Shown: in pieces, positions 45,193 to 53,583 of the stretch | Numbering within the stretch: the stretch's first letter is position 1 | How the letters are laid out: the number at the start of each line of letters is the position of its first letter | Assembly (NCBI GenBank): GCA_030263455.1 | Contig: SZOZ01000001.1 | Span: forward strand, 186,001-250,000 | DNA from: Synechococcales cyanobacterium CNB | Lineage (GTDB): Bacteria; Planctomycetota; Phycisphaerae; Phycisphaerales; UBA1924 | Length of the DNA stretch: 64,000 nucleotides | Direction: 5' to 3' | Position numbers and translations under genes: made by a program | Notes under the pieces: generated by a model | Told to the model about the DNA's origin: nothing | Databases searched by the model: none | The model's input: the letters and a program-made list of their open reading frames with translations, nothing else

Positions 45193-46668
45193 ATGACGGA
45201 GCGCGACAGACAAGGCGGAGGGCGGCTGGTCGCTCAGGTGCTGATCGTGGAGGACGAGCCGGACCACGCGGAGGTCATGGCCGACGCCCTTCGCAAACCG
45301 GGGCACGTCTGCACGATCGTCGGGTCGGTGGACGCGGCGATGGCGGAACTCAGGGGGGGGGCGTTCGACGTCATCGTGACGGACCTGCGGATGCCCGCGT
45401 CGGCGGGGCAGGCAACGCTCGGCGGCCGGCGCGTCGGGCCGGACGGAGCGGACGCGGGGCTGCTGGTGCTGGCGGCGGCCCGGGAACTTCAGCCCGCGGC
45501 CGAGACGATCATGGTGACGGCGCACGGCGACGTGCCGACGGCGCGGGCAGCGTTCAAGGAGGGGGCGTACGACTTCGTCGAGAAGCCGCTGGACCTCGAG
45601 GTCTTCCGCGGGGTGGTGAATCGGGCGGCGGAGACGGTGCTGCTGCGGCACGAGTCCGGCCCGCTCGACGACTTGGTGCAGCACGGCGGGTTCGAGGGGA
45701 TCATCGCCGGGTCGGAGCCGATGCGGCGCATCCTGCGCACCGTGAAGACGGTCGCGGCGAGCAACATCCCCGTGCTGATCACGGGCGAGAGCGGGACGGG
45801 CAAGGAGCTGATCGCGCAGGCGGTGCACCGCAACTCGGCGCGCGCGAAGGCGCGGTACGTGGCATTCAACTGCGCCGGGCAGGCCGAGAGCCTGCTGGAG
45901 GACCAGCTGTTCGGGCACGTGCGCGGAGCGTTCACGGGTGCGGAGCGTGACCGCGAGGGCGTGTTCGAGTACGCGAACGGGGGGACGCTGTTCCTCGACG
46001 AAATCGGGGACATGCCGCTCTCGATGCAGGCAAAGCTGCTGAGGGTGCTGGAATCGGGCGAGGTCGTTCGGCTTGGCTCGAACGAGCCGCGGAAGACAGA
46101 CGTGCGGTTCGTGAGCGCGACAAACCAGGACCTGCAGAAGATGGTGCGTGAAGGGACGTTCCGTGAGGATCTGTTCTTCCGCATCAACGGGGCGCACGTG
46201 CATCTGCCGCCGCTGCGGGAACGACGCGAGGACGTGCCTCGGATCGTGCGGCACGCGATCGCGAAGTACGCGTCGCAGCTCGCGCCGGACCGTCCGACGC
46301 CGGGGATCACCGACGCCGCACTGATGCGTCTGACAGCGTGCCCGTGGCCGGGCAATGTTCGGCAGTTGCTGAACGTGGTGCAGAACATGGTGGTGACCGC
46401 GCTGGGCGAGGCGGGAGAGAAGCGCGGCGAGGTGACGCTGGACTCGCGGCACATCCCGGACGAGGTGCGCGCGGCAGAGACGGACGACGCCGACGAGAGC
46501 TCGGGTGCGGCAGGCTCGCTCGCGGGAACGAGCCTCGAAGCGATCGAGAAGAGAGCGATCCGAGAGACGCTGCGGCTGACGGCGGGGAACCGCGAGCAGG
46601 CGGCGAAGTTGCTCGGGATCGGGGAGCGGACGCTCTATCGAAAACTGAAGGAGTACGGGCTTCGGTGA
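45193..46668 (+). CDS. Sigma-54-dependent response regulator (NtrC family)
   Basis: 491 residues. The receiver domain has EDEP, phospho-acceptor Asp about 64 (VTDLRMP) and Lys about 131 (VEKPLD). The AAA+ domain has Walker A GESGTGKE (198-205), the sigma-54 contact loop GAFTGA (245-250), Walker B GTLFLDEIGD and the arginine region FREDLFFR. The C-terminal Fis-type helix-turn-helix shows NREQAAKLLGIGERTLYRKL. The receiver carries an insertion of about 15-20 residues right after the phosphorylation loop (SAGQATLGGRRVGPDGADAG), unusual for the fold. No partner kinase is adjacent; the hybrid kinase at 12694 is far away. Confidence 0.94.
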   Translation: MTERDRQGGGRLVAQVLIVEDEPDHAEVMADALRKPGHVCTIVGSVDAAMAELRGGAFDVIVTDLRMPASAGQATLGGRRVGPDGADAGLLVLAAARELQPAAETIMVTAHGDVPTARAAFKEGAYDFVEKPLDLEVFRGVVNRAAETVLLRHESGPLDDLVQHGGFEGIIAGSEPMRRILRTVKTVAASNIPVLITGESGTGKELIAQAVHRNSARAKARYVAFNCAGQAESLLEDQLFGHVRGAFTGAERDREGVFEYANGGTLFLDEIGDMPLSMQAKLLRVLESGEVVRLGSNEPRKTDVRFVSATNQDLQKMVREGTFREDLFFRINGAHVHLPPLRERREDVPRIVRHAIAKYASQLAPDRPTPGITDAALMRLTACPWPGNVRQLLNVVQNMVVTALGEAGEKRGEVTLDSRHIPDEVRAAETDDADESSGAAGSLAGTSLEAIEKRAIRETLRLTAGNREQAAKLLGIGERTLYRKLKEYGLR

Positions 46669-46671
46669 CGG

Positions 46672-47304
46672 CTACCGACCGGCTCGCCGTGCGGACTCGG
46701 AGACGGCATCGGCGAGGGCGGCGACGCCTCGTTTGGCCATCTGGATCACCTTCGGTCCGGAGTAAAGGCTCGATACTTTGTGAGCGAGTTCGGTGCCGCC
46801 CCAGAGGACGACGCGGTCGGCACGGGCGATATCGTCGCGGGCCTGGCGCGCGCTCCGAGACGACGTGCCTTCGACGAAGGTAACGTCGAGGCGACCGGCG
46901 ACGGCTTGGCGTACGTCCTCGCGCGTCGCGGGTGAGCCGCCGACGATGCAGAGGCGCGTCCAGCCCGCCGCCCGACAGGCCTCGATCATGCGGTCGATGG
47001 CGGCGGTGTTGGCGGAGCCGCCACAGATTTCGCAGGCGTCGGGGCCGGCGGCGGGGGCGATGGCGCGCCCGCGTGCGAGCCGCTCGGCGGCGGCTCGGCA
47101 GTCGCCGCGCGTGCAGACGGGCATGAAGCGTTCGCGGAGGACTCGCTCGACGTTGTCGCGTTTCGCCGACGAGATGGCGCGTTTCTCGGGGCGAGAGAGG
47201 CCGGCTTCGCGAAGGGCGGCGTCGTAGAAGGCTGGATCGCCGCCGAAGCCGAGCGAGCGGAGGAGTTCGTCCTTGGGCAGGTCGCGGTGCGGTCCGGCGG
47301 TCAT
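46672..47304 (-). CDS. Conserved cytosolic protein, DUF2325-like C-terminus
   Basis: 210 residues from ATG 47304. The N-terminal half is helical and basic. The middle has a CTRGDC motif and CEICGGS, which may bind zinc. The C-terminal about 95 residues (RLCIVGGSPATREDVRQAV, TFVEG, ADRVVLWGGTELAHKVSSLY) resemble the DUF2325/Rossmann-like fold. No catalytic residues recognised, so function is unknown. The stop is 3 bases from the convergent response regulator. GGGGG precedes the ATG by about 6 bases. Confidence 0.6.
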   Translation of the reverse strand: MTAGPHRDLPKDELLRSLGFGGDPAFYDAALREAGLSRPEKRAISSAKRDNVERVLRERFMPVCTRGDCRAAAERLARGRAIAPAAGPDACEICGGSANTAAIDRMIEACRAAGWTRLCIVGGSPATREDVRQAVAGRLDVTFVEGTSSRSARQARDDIARADRVVLWGGTELAHKVSSLYSGPKVIQMAKRGVAALADAVSESARRAGR

Positions 47305-47408
47305 GGCGCCCCCGGCGGGAGTGTACCTCCGGTCGTGGGAGATCGAAAAGAGAAGCCCGGGGCACAGGGCGCGCCGGGCGTCGGAGGGGAGAGCGGGGGT
47401 GGCGGTGG

Positions 47409-49694
47409 TCAGATGTCGTCGCTGACGTCGCTGACGAGGAATGGCTGTATGGTGATGAGGAGGCTGGAGGTCGTGTCGCTTTCGGATCGGGCTGAGAAGA
47501 GGCCGCCGAGAACGGGGATGTCGCCGAGGACAGGGACGCGGCCGCGGTAGAGGAGGTTGCCGTCGGATCGTCCTATGAGGCGCGTCTGTCCGTCGGGCAC
47601 GACGACATTGGACTTCTGGAGGTCGCCGCCGACCGTCTGGTGCGACCAGTCCTGTGCGAACTCCCATCGGAAGATGGAGATGTCGGAGTCGTCGTTTCGG
47701 ATTGCGAAGTTGTAGAAGTCGCCGGTGACACGGTCGAAGTGGAGGGCGGTGGAGTCGGGCCGGAGGTTGGTGGCGGGTTCGCCGAAGATGCCCGAGAAGT
47801 CGGAGGCGACCCAGTTGCCGATGAGTTCGGGCGCCCACCAGACGTGCCAGAGGGTGCCGCCGACGGTGAGGCTGACGTGGATGGCCTGCCAGTCGGTGGT
47901 GATGGCGCTGATGCCGGTGGCGTCGATGTTGCGCAGGCCGGAGTTGGTGGAGAGGTTGTTGTTGAAGTAGTCGTTGAGGCCCGGCGCGGTCCAGACGACG
48001 CGGAGGTCGCCGATCCCGTCGATGTAGAAGAAGTGCCAGGCGTTCCAGGGCGTGACGTGCATGTCGGCGACGGCGGTGGGGGCCGCGGGATCGCCGTCGG
48101 GGTTGACGACTTCATCGAGCACGGTGGCGACCTCGTTGCCGTTGATGTCGTAGCGGAGCGGCGTGCCGTTCTGGTTGAAGCCGGCGAAGGTTCGGTTGCC
48201 GTCGTTGTCGAGGCCGGAGACGGGTGTGATGCCGAAGGCGTCGGCGGCGGACTGGTTGACCTTCTGGGTGCTCCACTCGCCCGCGGGGCTTCGGCGGACG
48301 ATGTAAACGCCGGAATCGTTGGCGCCGAAGCACTTGAGCCCCTGTCCGCCGTCGGTGAGTCCCACGGTCAGCCCGAAGGTGAACGGCCCGACGCCGCCCT
48401 GCTGTGTGACGTTGAATCGGATCTGTCGGGCGTCGGTGGTCTGGGCGATGACGTAGTGGTTGCCGTCGTCGTCGGCGACGACGGAGGCGGAGGTGAAGGT
48501 GTAGACGTTGGGGGTGCCGGGGTCGTCGTCGTCGTTGTCGTCGCCTGGGCTGAGGTCCACGGCGGGGAAGTCGCCCGGCGCGCCGTCGCGGATGAGGGTT
48601 CCGCCGCCGAAGGTGTGCTTGAACTCGGCCGCAAGGGCGGTTCGGTAGTGCCCGGTGAGGATCGTGGAGAGGTCGTCGCCGAGTTTGAAGCCGATGGATC
48701 GCTCGCCGTCGCGGGCGGTGAGAGAGAGCCAGTCCTGGTTGACGGCGTACGACCCGTCGAAGACGACGGGGGCGTTGTCACGGCCGAGGGCATAAAGGTC
48801 GTGGAGCCAGTAGTAGCGGAAGGTGGCGGCGTCGGCGAGTTCGAGGGCGCCGGTGTAGGAGAAGAACCGCTCGCTGGTGGGCGTGACGCCGAAGAAGTCC
48901 GCGAGGGCGGGGGAGCCGGCGATGGTCATGGCGTAGATGTTGCCCGCCAGGTCGGAGGCCTGGAAGTTGGCTTCGGGGTTCACCTTGATTCCGAGCGAGT
49001 AGCTGCGGAAGCCGTCGGAGCCGTCGAAGTCGGCCTGGAGAACGGTTCGGGCGGAGTTGCCGAAGAGGGCGATGGAGGAGTGACCGTCGAACTGGGTGAA
49101 CCCGTCGGCGAACATGCCCGTGGAGAGGAAGTTGTAAGAGAACGGGACAGGGTCGCCGGTCTCGAAGCGTTGCTCGCCCGTGAGGCTGGTCCCGCTGATG
49201 ATCCCGGGGCCCTTGGCGAGCATGAAGGTGTCGTTGACGACGTCGTTGACGAAGCCGTTGAACCAGAAGTTGCCGTCGCGTGAGCCGGGGCCTTCGGACA
49301 GGTTGGTGGCCTGGTTCATCAGGTAGGTGATCGAGACGTGGTAGTTGTTCGGCTCGTAGCCGAAGGAGAAGCCCCAGGGCCGGTTGGCGAAGCCGACGGT
49401 AGTTCTCTCCGAGAAGGCATCGGGATCGGTGAACCCGATCGAGCCTTGGAACAGGTTGTTCGCGTCGCCGAAGGTGAAGTTCGAGAACGGCGTGAGCGAG
49501 CCGCCCGCCGTGCCGTTGCGCGAGCCGAAGATGATCTGCCCGTCGTCGTCGTACTGTCCGAACTCCTGGAAGAAGTCAACAGAGGCGTTGTAGTTCACCC
49601 CCGCGGCGAAGTAGCCGGAAAGCAGGCACCGACTCTCGAGATGTTCGAGGAGCGAGGCGTGATCTCGACAAGACGAGCGTTGTTGCGGCTTCAT
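47409..49694 (-). CDS. LExR-type secreted protein ending in a secretin signature
   Basis: 761 residues. The N-terminus has EHLESRCLLSG (about 17-27), the planctomycete LExRxLLSG leader motif of exported proteins. The body is Gly/Asp-rich, probably beta-structured, with an acidic linker (PGDDNDDDDPGTP, about residue 390). The last 69 residues match the end of type II/III secretins: NVVVPDGQTRLIG, a variable loop, then RVPVLGDIPVLGGLFSARSE, and LLITIQPFLV before the tail. In GspD-like secretins this is the C-terminal part of the outer-membrane barrel. The rest of a secretin barrel is not recognisable, so this is not an ordinary secretin. GGAGGACGCC precedes the ATG. No other secretion genes are nearby. 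Confidence 0.75.
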   Translation of the reverse strand: MKPQQRSSCRDHASLLEHLESRCLLSGYFAAGVNYNASVDFFQEFGQYDDDGQIIFGSRNGTAGGSLTPFSNFTFGDANNLFQGSIGFTDPDAFSERTTVGFANRPWGFSFGYEPNNYHVSITYLMNQATNLSEGPGSRDGNFWFNGFVNDVVNDTFMLAKGPGIISGTSLTGEQRFETGDPVPFSYNFLSTGMFADGFTQFDGHSSIALFGNSARTVLQADFDGSDGFRSYSLGIKVNPEANFQASDLAGNIYAMTIAGSPALADFFGVTPTSERFFSYTGALELADAATFRYYWLHDLYALGRDNAPVVFDGSYAVNQDWLSLTARDGERSIGFKLGDDLSTILTGHYRTALAAEFKHTFGGGTLIRDGAPGDFPAVDLSPGDDNDDDDPGTPNVYTFTSASVVADDDGNHYVIAQTTDARQIRFNVTQQGGVGPFTFGLTVGLTDGGQGLKCFGANDSGVYIVRRSPAGEWSTQKVNQSAADAFGITPVSGLDNDGNRTFAGFNQNGTPLRYDINGNEVATVLDEVVNPDGDPAAPTAVADMHVTPWNAWHFFYIDGIGDLRVVWTAPGLNDYFNNNLSTNSGLRNIDATGISAITTDWQAIHVSLTVGGTLWHVWWAPELIGNWVASDFSGIFGEPATNLRPDSTALHFDRVTGDFYNFAIRNDDSDISIFRWEFAQDWSHQTVGGDLQKSNVVVPDGQTRLIGRSDGNLLYRGRVPVLGDIPVLGGLFSARSESDTTSSLLITIQPFLVSDVSDDI

Positions 49695-49797
49695 GGCGTC
49701 CTCCACGGTGCGATGGGGTGACGTTCCCCGGATGCGAGCAGTAGAACACCTGCCGCCCCGAGCCGCAAGTCGAGGGACCATGGGTTCCGCGTCCCCT

Positions 49798-52700
49798 TTA
49801 CCAGTCGAGCGGAGCGCGCCAGGCCCGGGCGAGGTCTTCGACCTGGGCGTCGAGCGAGGCCGCGGGCCAGCGGAGTCGGCCGGAGAAGTCGAGGACGCCG
49901 ATCTGTTGGACGACGGCGCCGGTGGCGTGCTGCTGCACGATCTCCCGCACTCGGGCGACGCCGAGGGGGGGCACTTCGAGCAGGTAGCGGGACGGGGTCT
50001 CGGCGAAGGCCCAGACGGTCGCCCCGAGATCGTCGGGATCGTGGGTGAGTTCCGCGCCGATCGGTGCGTGCGGACGCGAGCCGGCGATGAGCATCTCGGC
50101 GATGGCGACGAGCGTGCCCCCATCGGAACAATCGTGCGCCGATGCGGCCAGACCCTCGGCGATCACGGCCGCGACCGCGCGGGCCTTGGCGGGTCCGAGT
50201 TCGAGGTCGGTGGTCGGAACGGCGGGGCTGGTCCAACCGCGCCTGGCGGCGTCCGCGATGGCGTTCACGATCGCTGCGGCCCGCTCGCGTCCGACCTCGG
50301 CTTCGAGGCTTTCCGCCTGCTCGCGGCCGACGAGTTTCGCCAGCCGGCGCACGGCCTGTTCGGCCTTGGAAGCGCCGAGCGCGACGGCCTCGCCGAGGTG
50401 ATCCACGATCACCGGCGCGATGCCGTGCAACAGCGTGTCCACGTGGCGGCGGGCTGTCTCCGGGAGCGGGCCGACGACGGACTCGACGCGCGCGGCGACA
50501 TCATCGGCGAGCGAGCGTGCGGGATCACCCAGGCCGAACGTCTGCTGGTAGTGCGACCCGCCCATCGAGGGGGACGTGCGGCCGATGAGGAGCAGCACGT
50601 TGCCGGGTCGCTTGGCATCGCTGGTGACGCACCTGGCGAGGTCGGGCACGATGCCGAGGCCGGTGATGAGCAGCGTCGGCGGGATGGCGATGGTCCGGCC
50701 GTCCTCCGTGGTGAACTGGTTGTTGAGCGAGTCCTTGCCCGAGACGAAGGGCGTGCGATAGGCCTTGGCGGCGTCGTAACAGCCCTCGGCGGCGCGGACG
50801 AGAGAGCCCAGGTTCATGGGATCCTTGCAACTCGGCCAGCAGAAGTTGTCGAGGATGGCGGTGCGGGCAGGGTCCGCGCCGACGCACACGAGGTTTCGCA
50901 CGCATTCGTCCACGGCGGCCAGCGCCATCAGGTACGGATCGCCGCCGATGGCCGGATCGCCGATGCCCGTCGCAAGCCCGGACGCGATGGCGATGCCGCG
51001 GCCCGAGCCGGGCACGGGTTCGAGGACGGCGGCGTCGCCCGGGCCGCGCGAGGTCGGGCCGACGAGCGGCTTGACGACGGTGTTGCCCTGCACCTCGTGG
51101 TCGTACTGGCGGATGATCCAGTGCTTGGAGGCGATGTTGGGGTGGGCCAGCAGCCGCAGGAGCGCATCCTGAACGGACGGAATGAACGCGGAGGGCGCGG
51201 AGCGGGGCGATGAGAACGCGGAGTCGGTCGTTGACTCGGCGCTTGGCATCCACACCGCGTCGCGGGTGGGCATGGGCAGGCCGTCGTGGAGGAAGTCCAT
51301 GGAGAGGCGGCCGACTTCGGCGCCGTCGTAGCGGAGGACCAGGTCTTCGTCGGGCGTGCCGAACTCGCCCAGGACGGCGGCCTCGACGTGCTCCTCCTCG
51401 CAGATGCGCCGCAGGGCGTCGAGATTCTCCGGCGGAACGGCGAGGACCATGCGCTCCTGGGCCTCGCTGATCCAGACCTCGGTGTAGGTCAGTCCTTCGT
51501 ACTTGAGCGGGGCGCGGTCAAGGTGGACCTCCGCGCCGAGGCGCCGGCCCATCTCGCCGACGGCGGAGGAGAAGCCGCCCGCACCGCAATCGGTGATCGC
51601 GTGGTAGAGCGGCTCGCCGTGCTCGTCGCGCGCTCGCAGGATCGCGTCCAGCACGCGTTTTTCCTCGATGGCGTTGCCGATCTGGACCGCGTGGGCGAAC
51701 TCGTCGGCGTGGGTGTCGGTGAGTTCGGCGGAGGAGAAGGTCGCGCCGTGGATGCCGTCGCGCCCCGTGCGCCCGCCGAGGGCGACGATGAGGTCGCCGT
51801 GGCGGGCCTTGCCGCGCACGCGGTCGCGCGGGAGCAGCCCGACGCAGCCGCAGAAGACGAGCGGGTTGCCGACGTAGCGGTCGTCGAACCAGACCGCGCC
51901 GTTGACGGTGGGGATGCCCATGCGGTTGCCGTAGTCGCGGACGCCCGCGACGACCTCGGTGAGCGTGCGGCGCGGGTGCAGGCAGCCGGCGGGCAGGGCG
52001 AACGCGGCGTTGTTCTCCGTGCTCTCCGCGTTCCAGTTCCCTGGGAACGCGACGCAGAAGACGTCCGTGCTGGCGATGGGCTTGGCGCCGAGTCCGGTGC
52101 CGATGACGTCGCGGATGCACCCTCCGATGCCGGTGGCCGCGCCGCCGTAGGGTTCGATGGCGGAGGGGTGATTGTGGGTCTCGACCTTGATGCAGACGGC
52201 GTGGGTGTCGTCGAACGCGACGACGCCGGAGTTGTCCTCGAAGACGGAGAGCGTCCAGTCCACGCCGTCGGCGATGAGTTCGTGCGTGGCGGCGGCGACG
52301 GTGCGCTTGAGCAGGTTGTCGATCTCGACGGTGCCGTCGGGGTGGATCGTGTGGCCGGGGCGATCGTTCCAGTCGATCGGGTCGGCGGGGCGCGGTTCGT
52401 CGCCGTCGGACGCCGCGTGCCCGCGGTAGCGGATGCGGCTCTTGAGCGTCTTGTGAACGCAGTGCTCGGACCAGGTCTGCGCGAGGGTCTCGAGTTCGAC
52501 ATCCGTCGGCTCGCGGCCGAGCGCGCGGTAGTGCTCGCGGATCGCCCGCATCTCGTCGAGGCTCAGGAACAGGTGGGCATCGCGGCTCAGGCGTTCGAGG
52601 TCGGCATCCGCGAGCGGCGTGAGCGTGACGTGCCGGACGTGCTGTTCCACGCGCCGGCCCGCGGGCAGGCGGTCGGGGTGGAACGGCCGCGTGTGCACCG

Positions 52701-53175
52701 CGTGGACGACCGTGTTCGCGAGCAGCCGCCGGGCGATCTCCTCAGCGCGGGGGGCATCGGGGCCGGCCAGGTCGTAGCGCCAGCCGGTAGAGACGCGGAC
52801 CGCCTCGCCGGTCAGCTCGCGGATGGCGTCGGTGACGGTCCGAGCCGTCGGGTCCATGACGCCGGGGAGCGGGTGGACTTCGATGAGACCGGGAGCGGCG
52901 GGCGATGCGCCGAGGGTGGATCGCTCCGCGACCGGGTCGGTGAGCAGCCGCGCGGCCAGGTCGCCCGCCTCAGCGGCGTCGAGCGCCCCCTCGACGAGGT
53001 AGACCCGCGCCACGGCGATCGAGTCCAGCCTGAAGCCGAGCGAGGCCGCATCGGCGAGCAGACGCCGCCCCCGCGGGTCCGCGGCCGGATCGGCGGGACG
53101 CACCTCGACACGATGCACGGCGACACCGGGCGCGGTGGGCGCGGCGGGGGTGGTGGGGGTCGTGGGAGTGGGCAT
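49798..53175 (-). CDS. purL: Phosphoribosylformylglycinamidine synthase PurL (PurS-PurS-PurL)
   Basis: 1125 residues. It catalyses ATP-dependent conversion of FGAR to FGAM. The N-terminal about 170 residues are two PurS-like units (HRVEVRPADPAADPRGRRLL...LLTDPVAE and IEVHPLPGVMDPTARTVTDA...LLANTVVH), like the N-domain of large PurL. The AIR-synthase core shows QTWSEHCVHKT, KVETHNHPSAIEPYGGAATG and DCGAGGFSSAVGEMG. No C-terminal glutaminase domain exists, so a separate PurQ is needed; it is not in the window. About residues 647-664 (TDSAFSSPRSAPSAFIPS) are encoded by a sequence like the intergenic ACGCGGAG repeat. The Pro/Thr-rich N-terminus follows ATG 53175. Confidence 0.93.
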   Translation of the reverse strand: MPTPTTPTTPAAPTAPGVAVHRVEVRPADPAADPRGRRLLADAASLGFRLDSIAVARVYLVEGALDAAEAGDLAARLLTDPVAERSTLGASPAAPGLIEVHPLPGVMDPTARTVTDAIRELTGEAVRVSTGWRYDLAGPDAPRAEEIARRLLANTVVHAVHTRPFHPDRLPAGRRVEQHVRHVTLTPLADADLERLSRDAHLFLSLDEMRAIREHYRALGREPTDVELETLAQTWSEHCVHKTLKSRIRYRGHAASDGDEPRPADPIDWNDRPGHTIHPDGTVEIDNLLKRTVAAATHELIADGVDWTLSVFEDNSGVVAFDDTHAVCIKVETHNHPSAIEPYGGAATGIGGCIRDVIGTGLGAKPIASTDVFCVAFPGNWNAESTENNAAFALPAGCLHPRRTLTEVVAGVRDYGNRMGIPTVNGAVWFDDRYVGNPLVFCGCVGLLPRDRVRGKARHGDLIVALGGRTGRDGIHGATFSSAELTDTHADEFAHAVQIGNAIEEKRVLDAILRARDEHGEPLYHAITDCGAGGFSSAVGEMGRRLGAEVHLDRAPLKYEGLTYTEVWISEAQERMVLAVPPENLDALRRICEEEHVEAAVLGEFGTPDEDLVLRYDGAEVGRLSMDFLHDGLPMPTRDAVWMPSAESTTDSAFSSPRSAPSAFIPSVQDALLRLLAHPNIASKHWIIRQYDHEVQGNTVVKPLVGPTSRGPGDAAVLEPVPGSGRGIAIASGLATGIGDPAIGGDPYLMALAAVDECVRNLVCVGADPARTAILDNFCWPSCKDPMNLGSLVRAAEGCYDAAKAYRTPFVSGKDSLNNQFTTEDGRTIAIPPTLLITGLGIVPDLARCVTSDAKRPGNVLLLIGRTSPSMGGSHYQQTFGLGDPARSLADDVAARVESVVGPLPETARRHVDTLLHGIAPVIVDHLGEAVALGASKAEQAVRRLAKLVGREQAESLEAEVGRERAAAIVNAIADAARRGWTSPAVPTTDLELGPAKARAVAAVIAEGLAASAHDCSDGGTLVAIAEMLIAGSRPHAPIGAELTHDPDDLGATVWAFAETPSRYLLEVPPLGVARVREIVQQHATGAVVQQIGVLDFSGRLRWPAASLDAQVEDLARAWRAPLDW
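51183..51225. repeat. ACGCGGAG-type repeat inside purL
   Basis: GAACGCGGAGGGCGCGGAGC and a second AACGCGGAG copy (51214-51222) match the unit composition of the intergenic repeats at 688-711 and 1790-1960. The length keeps the purL frame open. Confidence 0.6.
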
Positions 53176-53180
53176 GGGCG

Positions 53181-53186
53181 ATGGTA
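53181..53186 (-). promoter_or_regulatory. -10-like TACCAT, 5 nt before purL start
   Basis: On the minus strand TACCAT ends 5 bases before ATG 53175. Confidence 0.4.
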
Positions 53187-53209
53187 GAGCGGGGTGCGGG
53201 CAGAACGTC

Positions 53210-53277
53210 GGGGGCGCGGAGGGGGCGAAGGGGGAGGGATCGGGGGGAGAGGGGTCGGGCGGCGAGAAAGGGGGGGG
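53210..53277 (+). other. G-run cluster, potential G-quadruplex
   Basis: In 68 bases there are about seven runs of three to eight G separated by short loops (GGGGGCGCGGAGGGGGCGAA, and later runs at 53231-53277). It lies between divergent purL and rnhA. The 408-base gap 53176-53583 contains this, the 21-base repeats and a TTCGCGCCCTTCGCG stretch near 53510, but no gene I can support. Confidence 0.5.
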
Positions 53278-53401
53278 CCGGATCGCGGCCGCTCGGGGCG
53301 GGGCCTCGGATGCCCTCACGAAGGGCCGGAATCGGGGGAACACCTCGGGTTTCGCGCAGGCCATGCGCACGAAACGCTCCATCCCCGAGCGCGAACGGAA
53401 G

Positions 53402-53464
53402 GTTCGCGCACGCGAACATGACATTCGCGCGCGGGAAGACGAGGTTCGCGCTCGCGGGCCGGAC
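53402..53464. repeat. Three 21-base tandem repeats
   Basis: Three consecutive 21-base units begin GTTCGCGCACGCGAAC, ATTCGCGCGCGGGAAG and GTTCGCGCTCGCGGGC. A partial copy precedes them. Translated on the plus strand they give a seven-residue repeat (VRAREHD, IRAREDE, VRARGPD), but no supported gene covers them. Confidence 0.7.
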
Positions 53465-53570
53465 CCTCGCGTCGCCGGCCCGACCCGCCGCCGCGTGAGT
53501 TGCTTGCGCGTCCTTCGCGCCCTTCGCGTTCCGCCTTCAATCCTTGATCCCCCGCTCCCTCGCCTGCCGC

Positions 53571-53576
53571 TACAGT
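53571..53576 (+). promoter_or_regulatory. -10-like TACAGT, 7 nt before rnhA start
   Basis: TACAGT ends 7 bases before ATG 53584. Confidence 0.45.
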
Positions 53577-53583
53577 GCGGGCC

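Noticed and set aside
44424-45194. Long minus-strand extension of the M23 gene over ruvC
   Set aside because: It is antisense to ruvC, and the signal peptide plus AAGGAG fix the start at 44423.
52010-52040. A second in-purL match to the ACGCGGAG repeat (encoding NAESTENNAAF)
   Set aside because: The match is short, and this segment lies in a conserved part of PurL where similar residues are plausible without a repeat.
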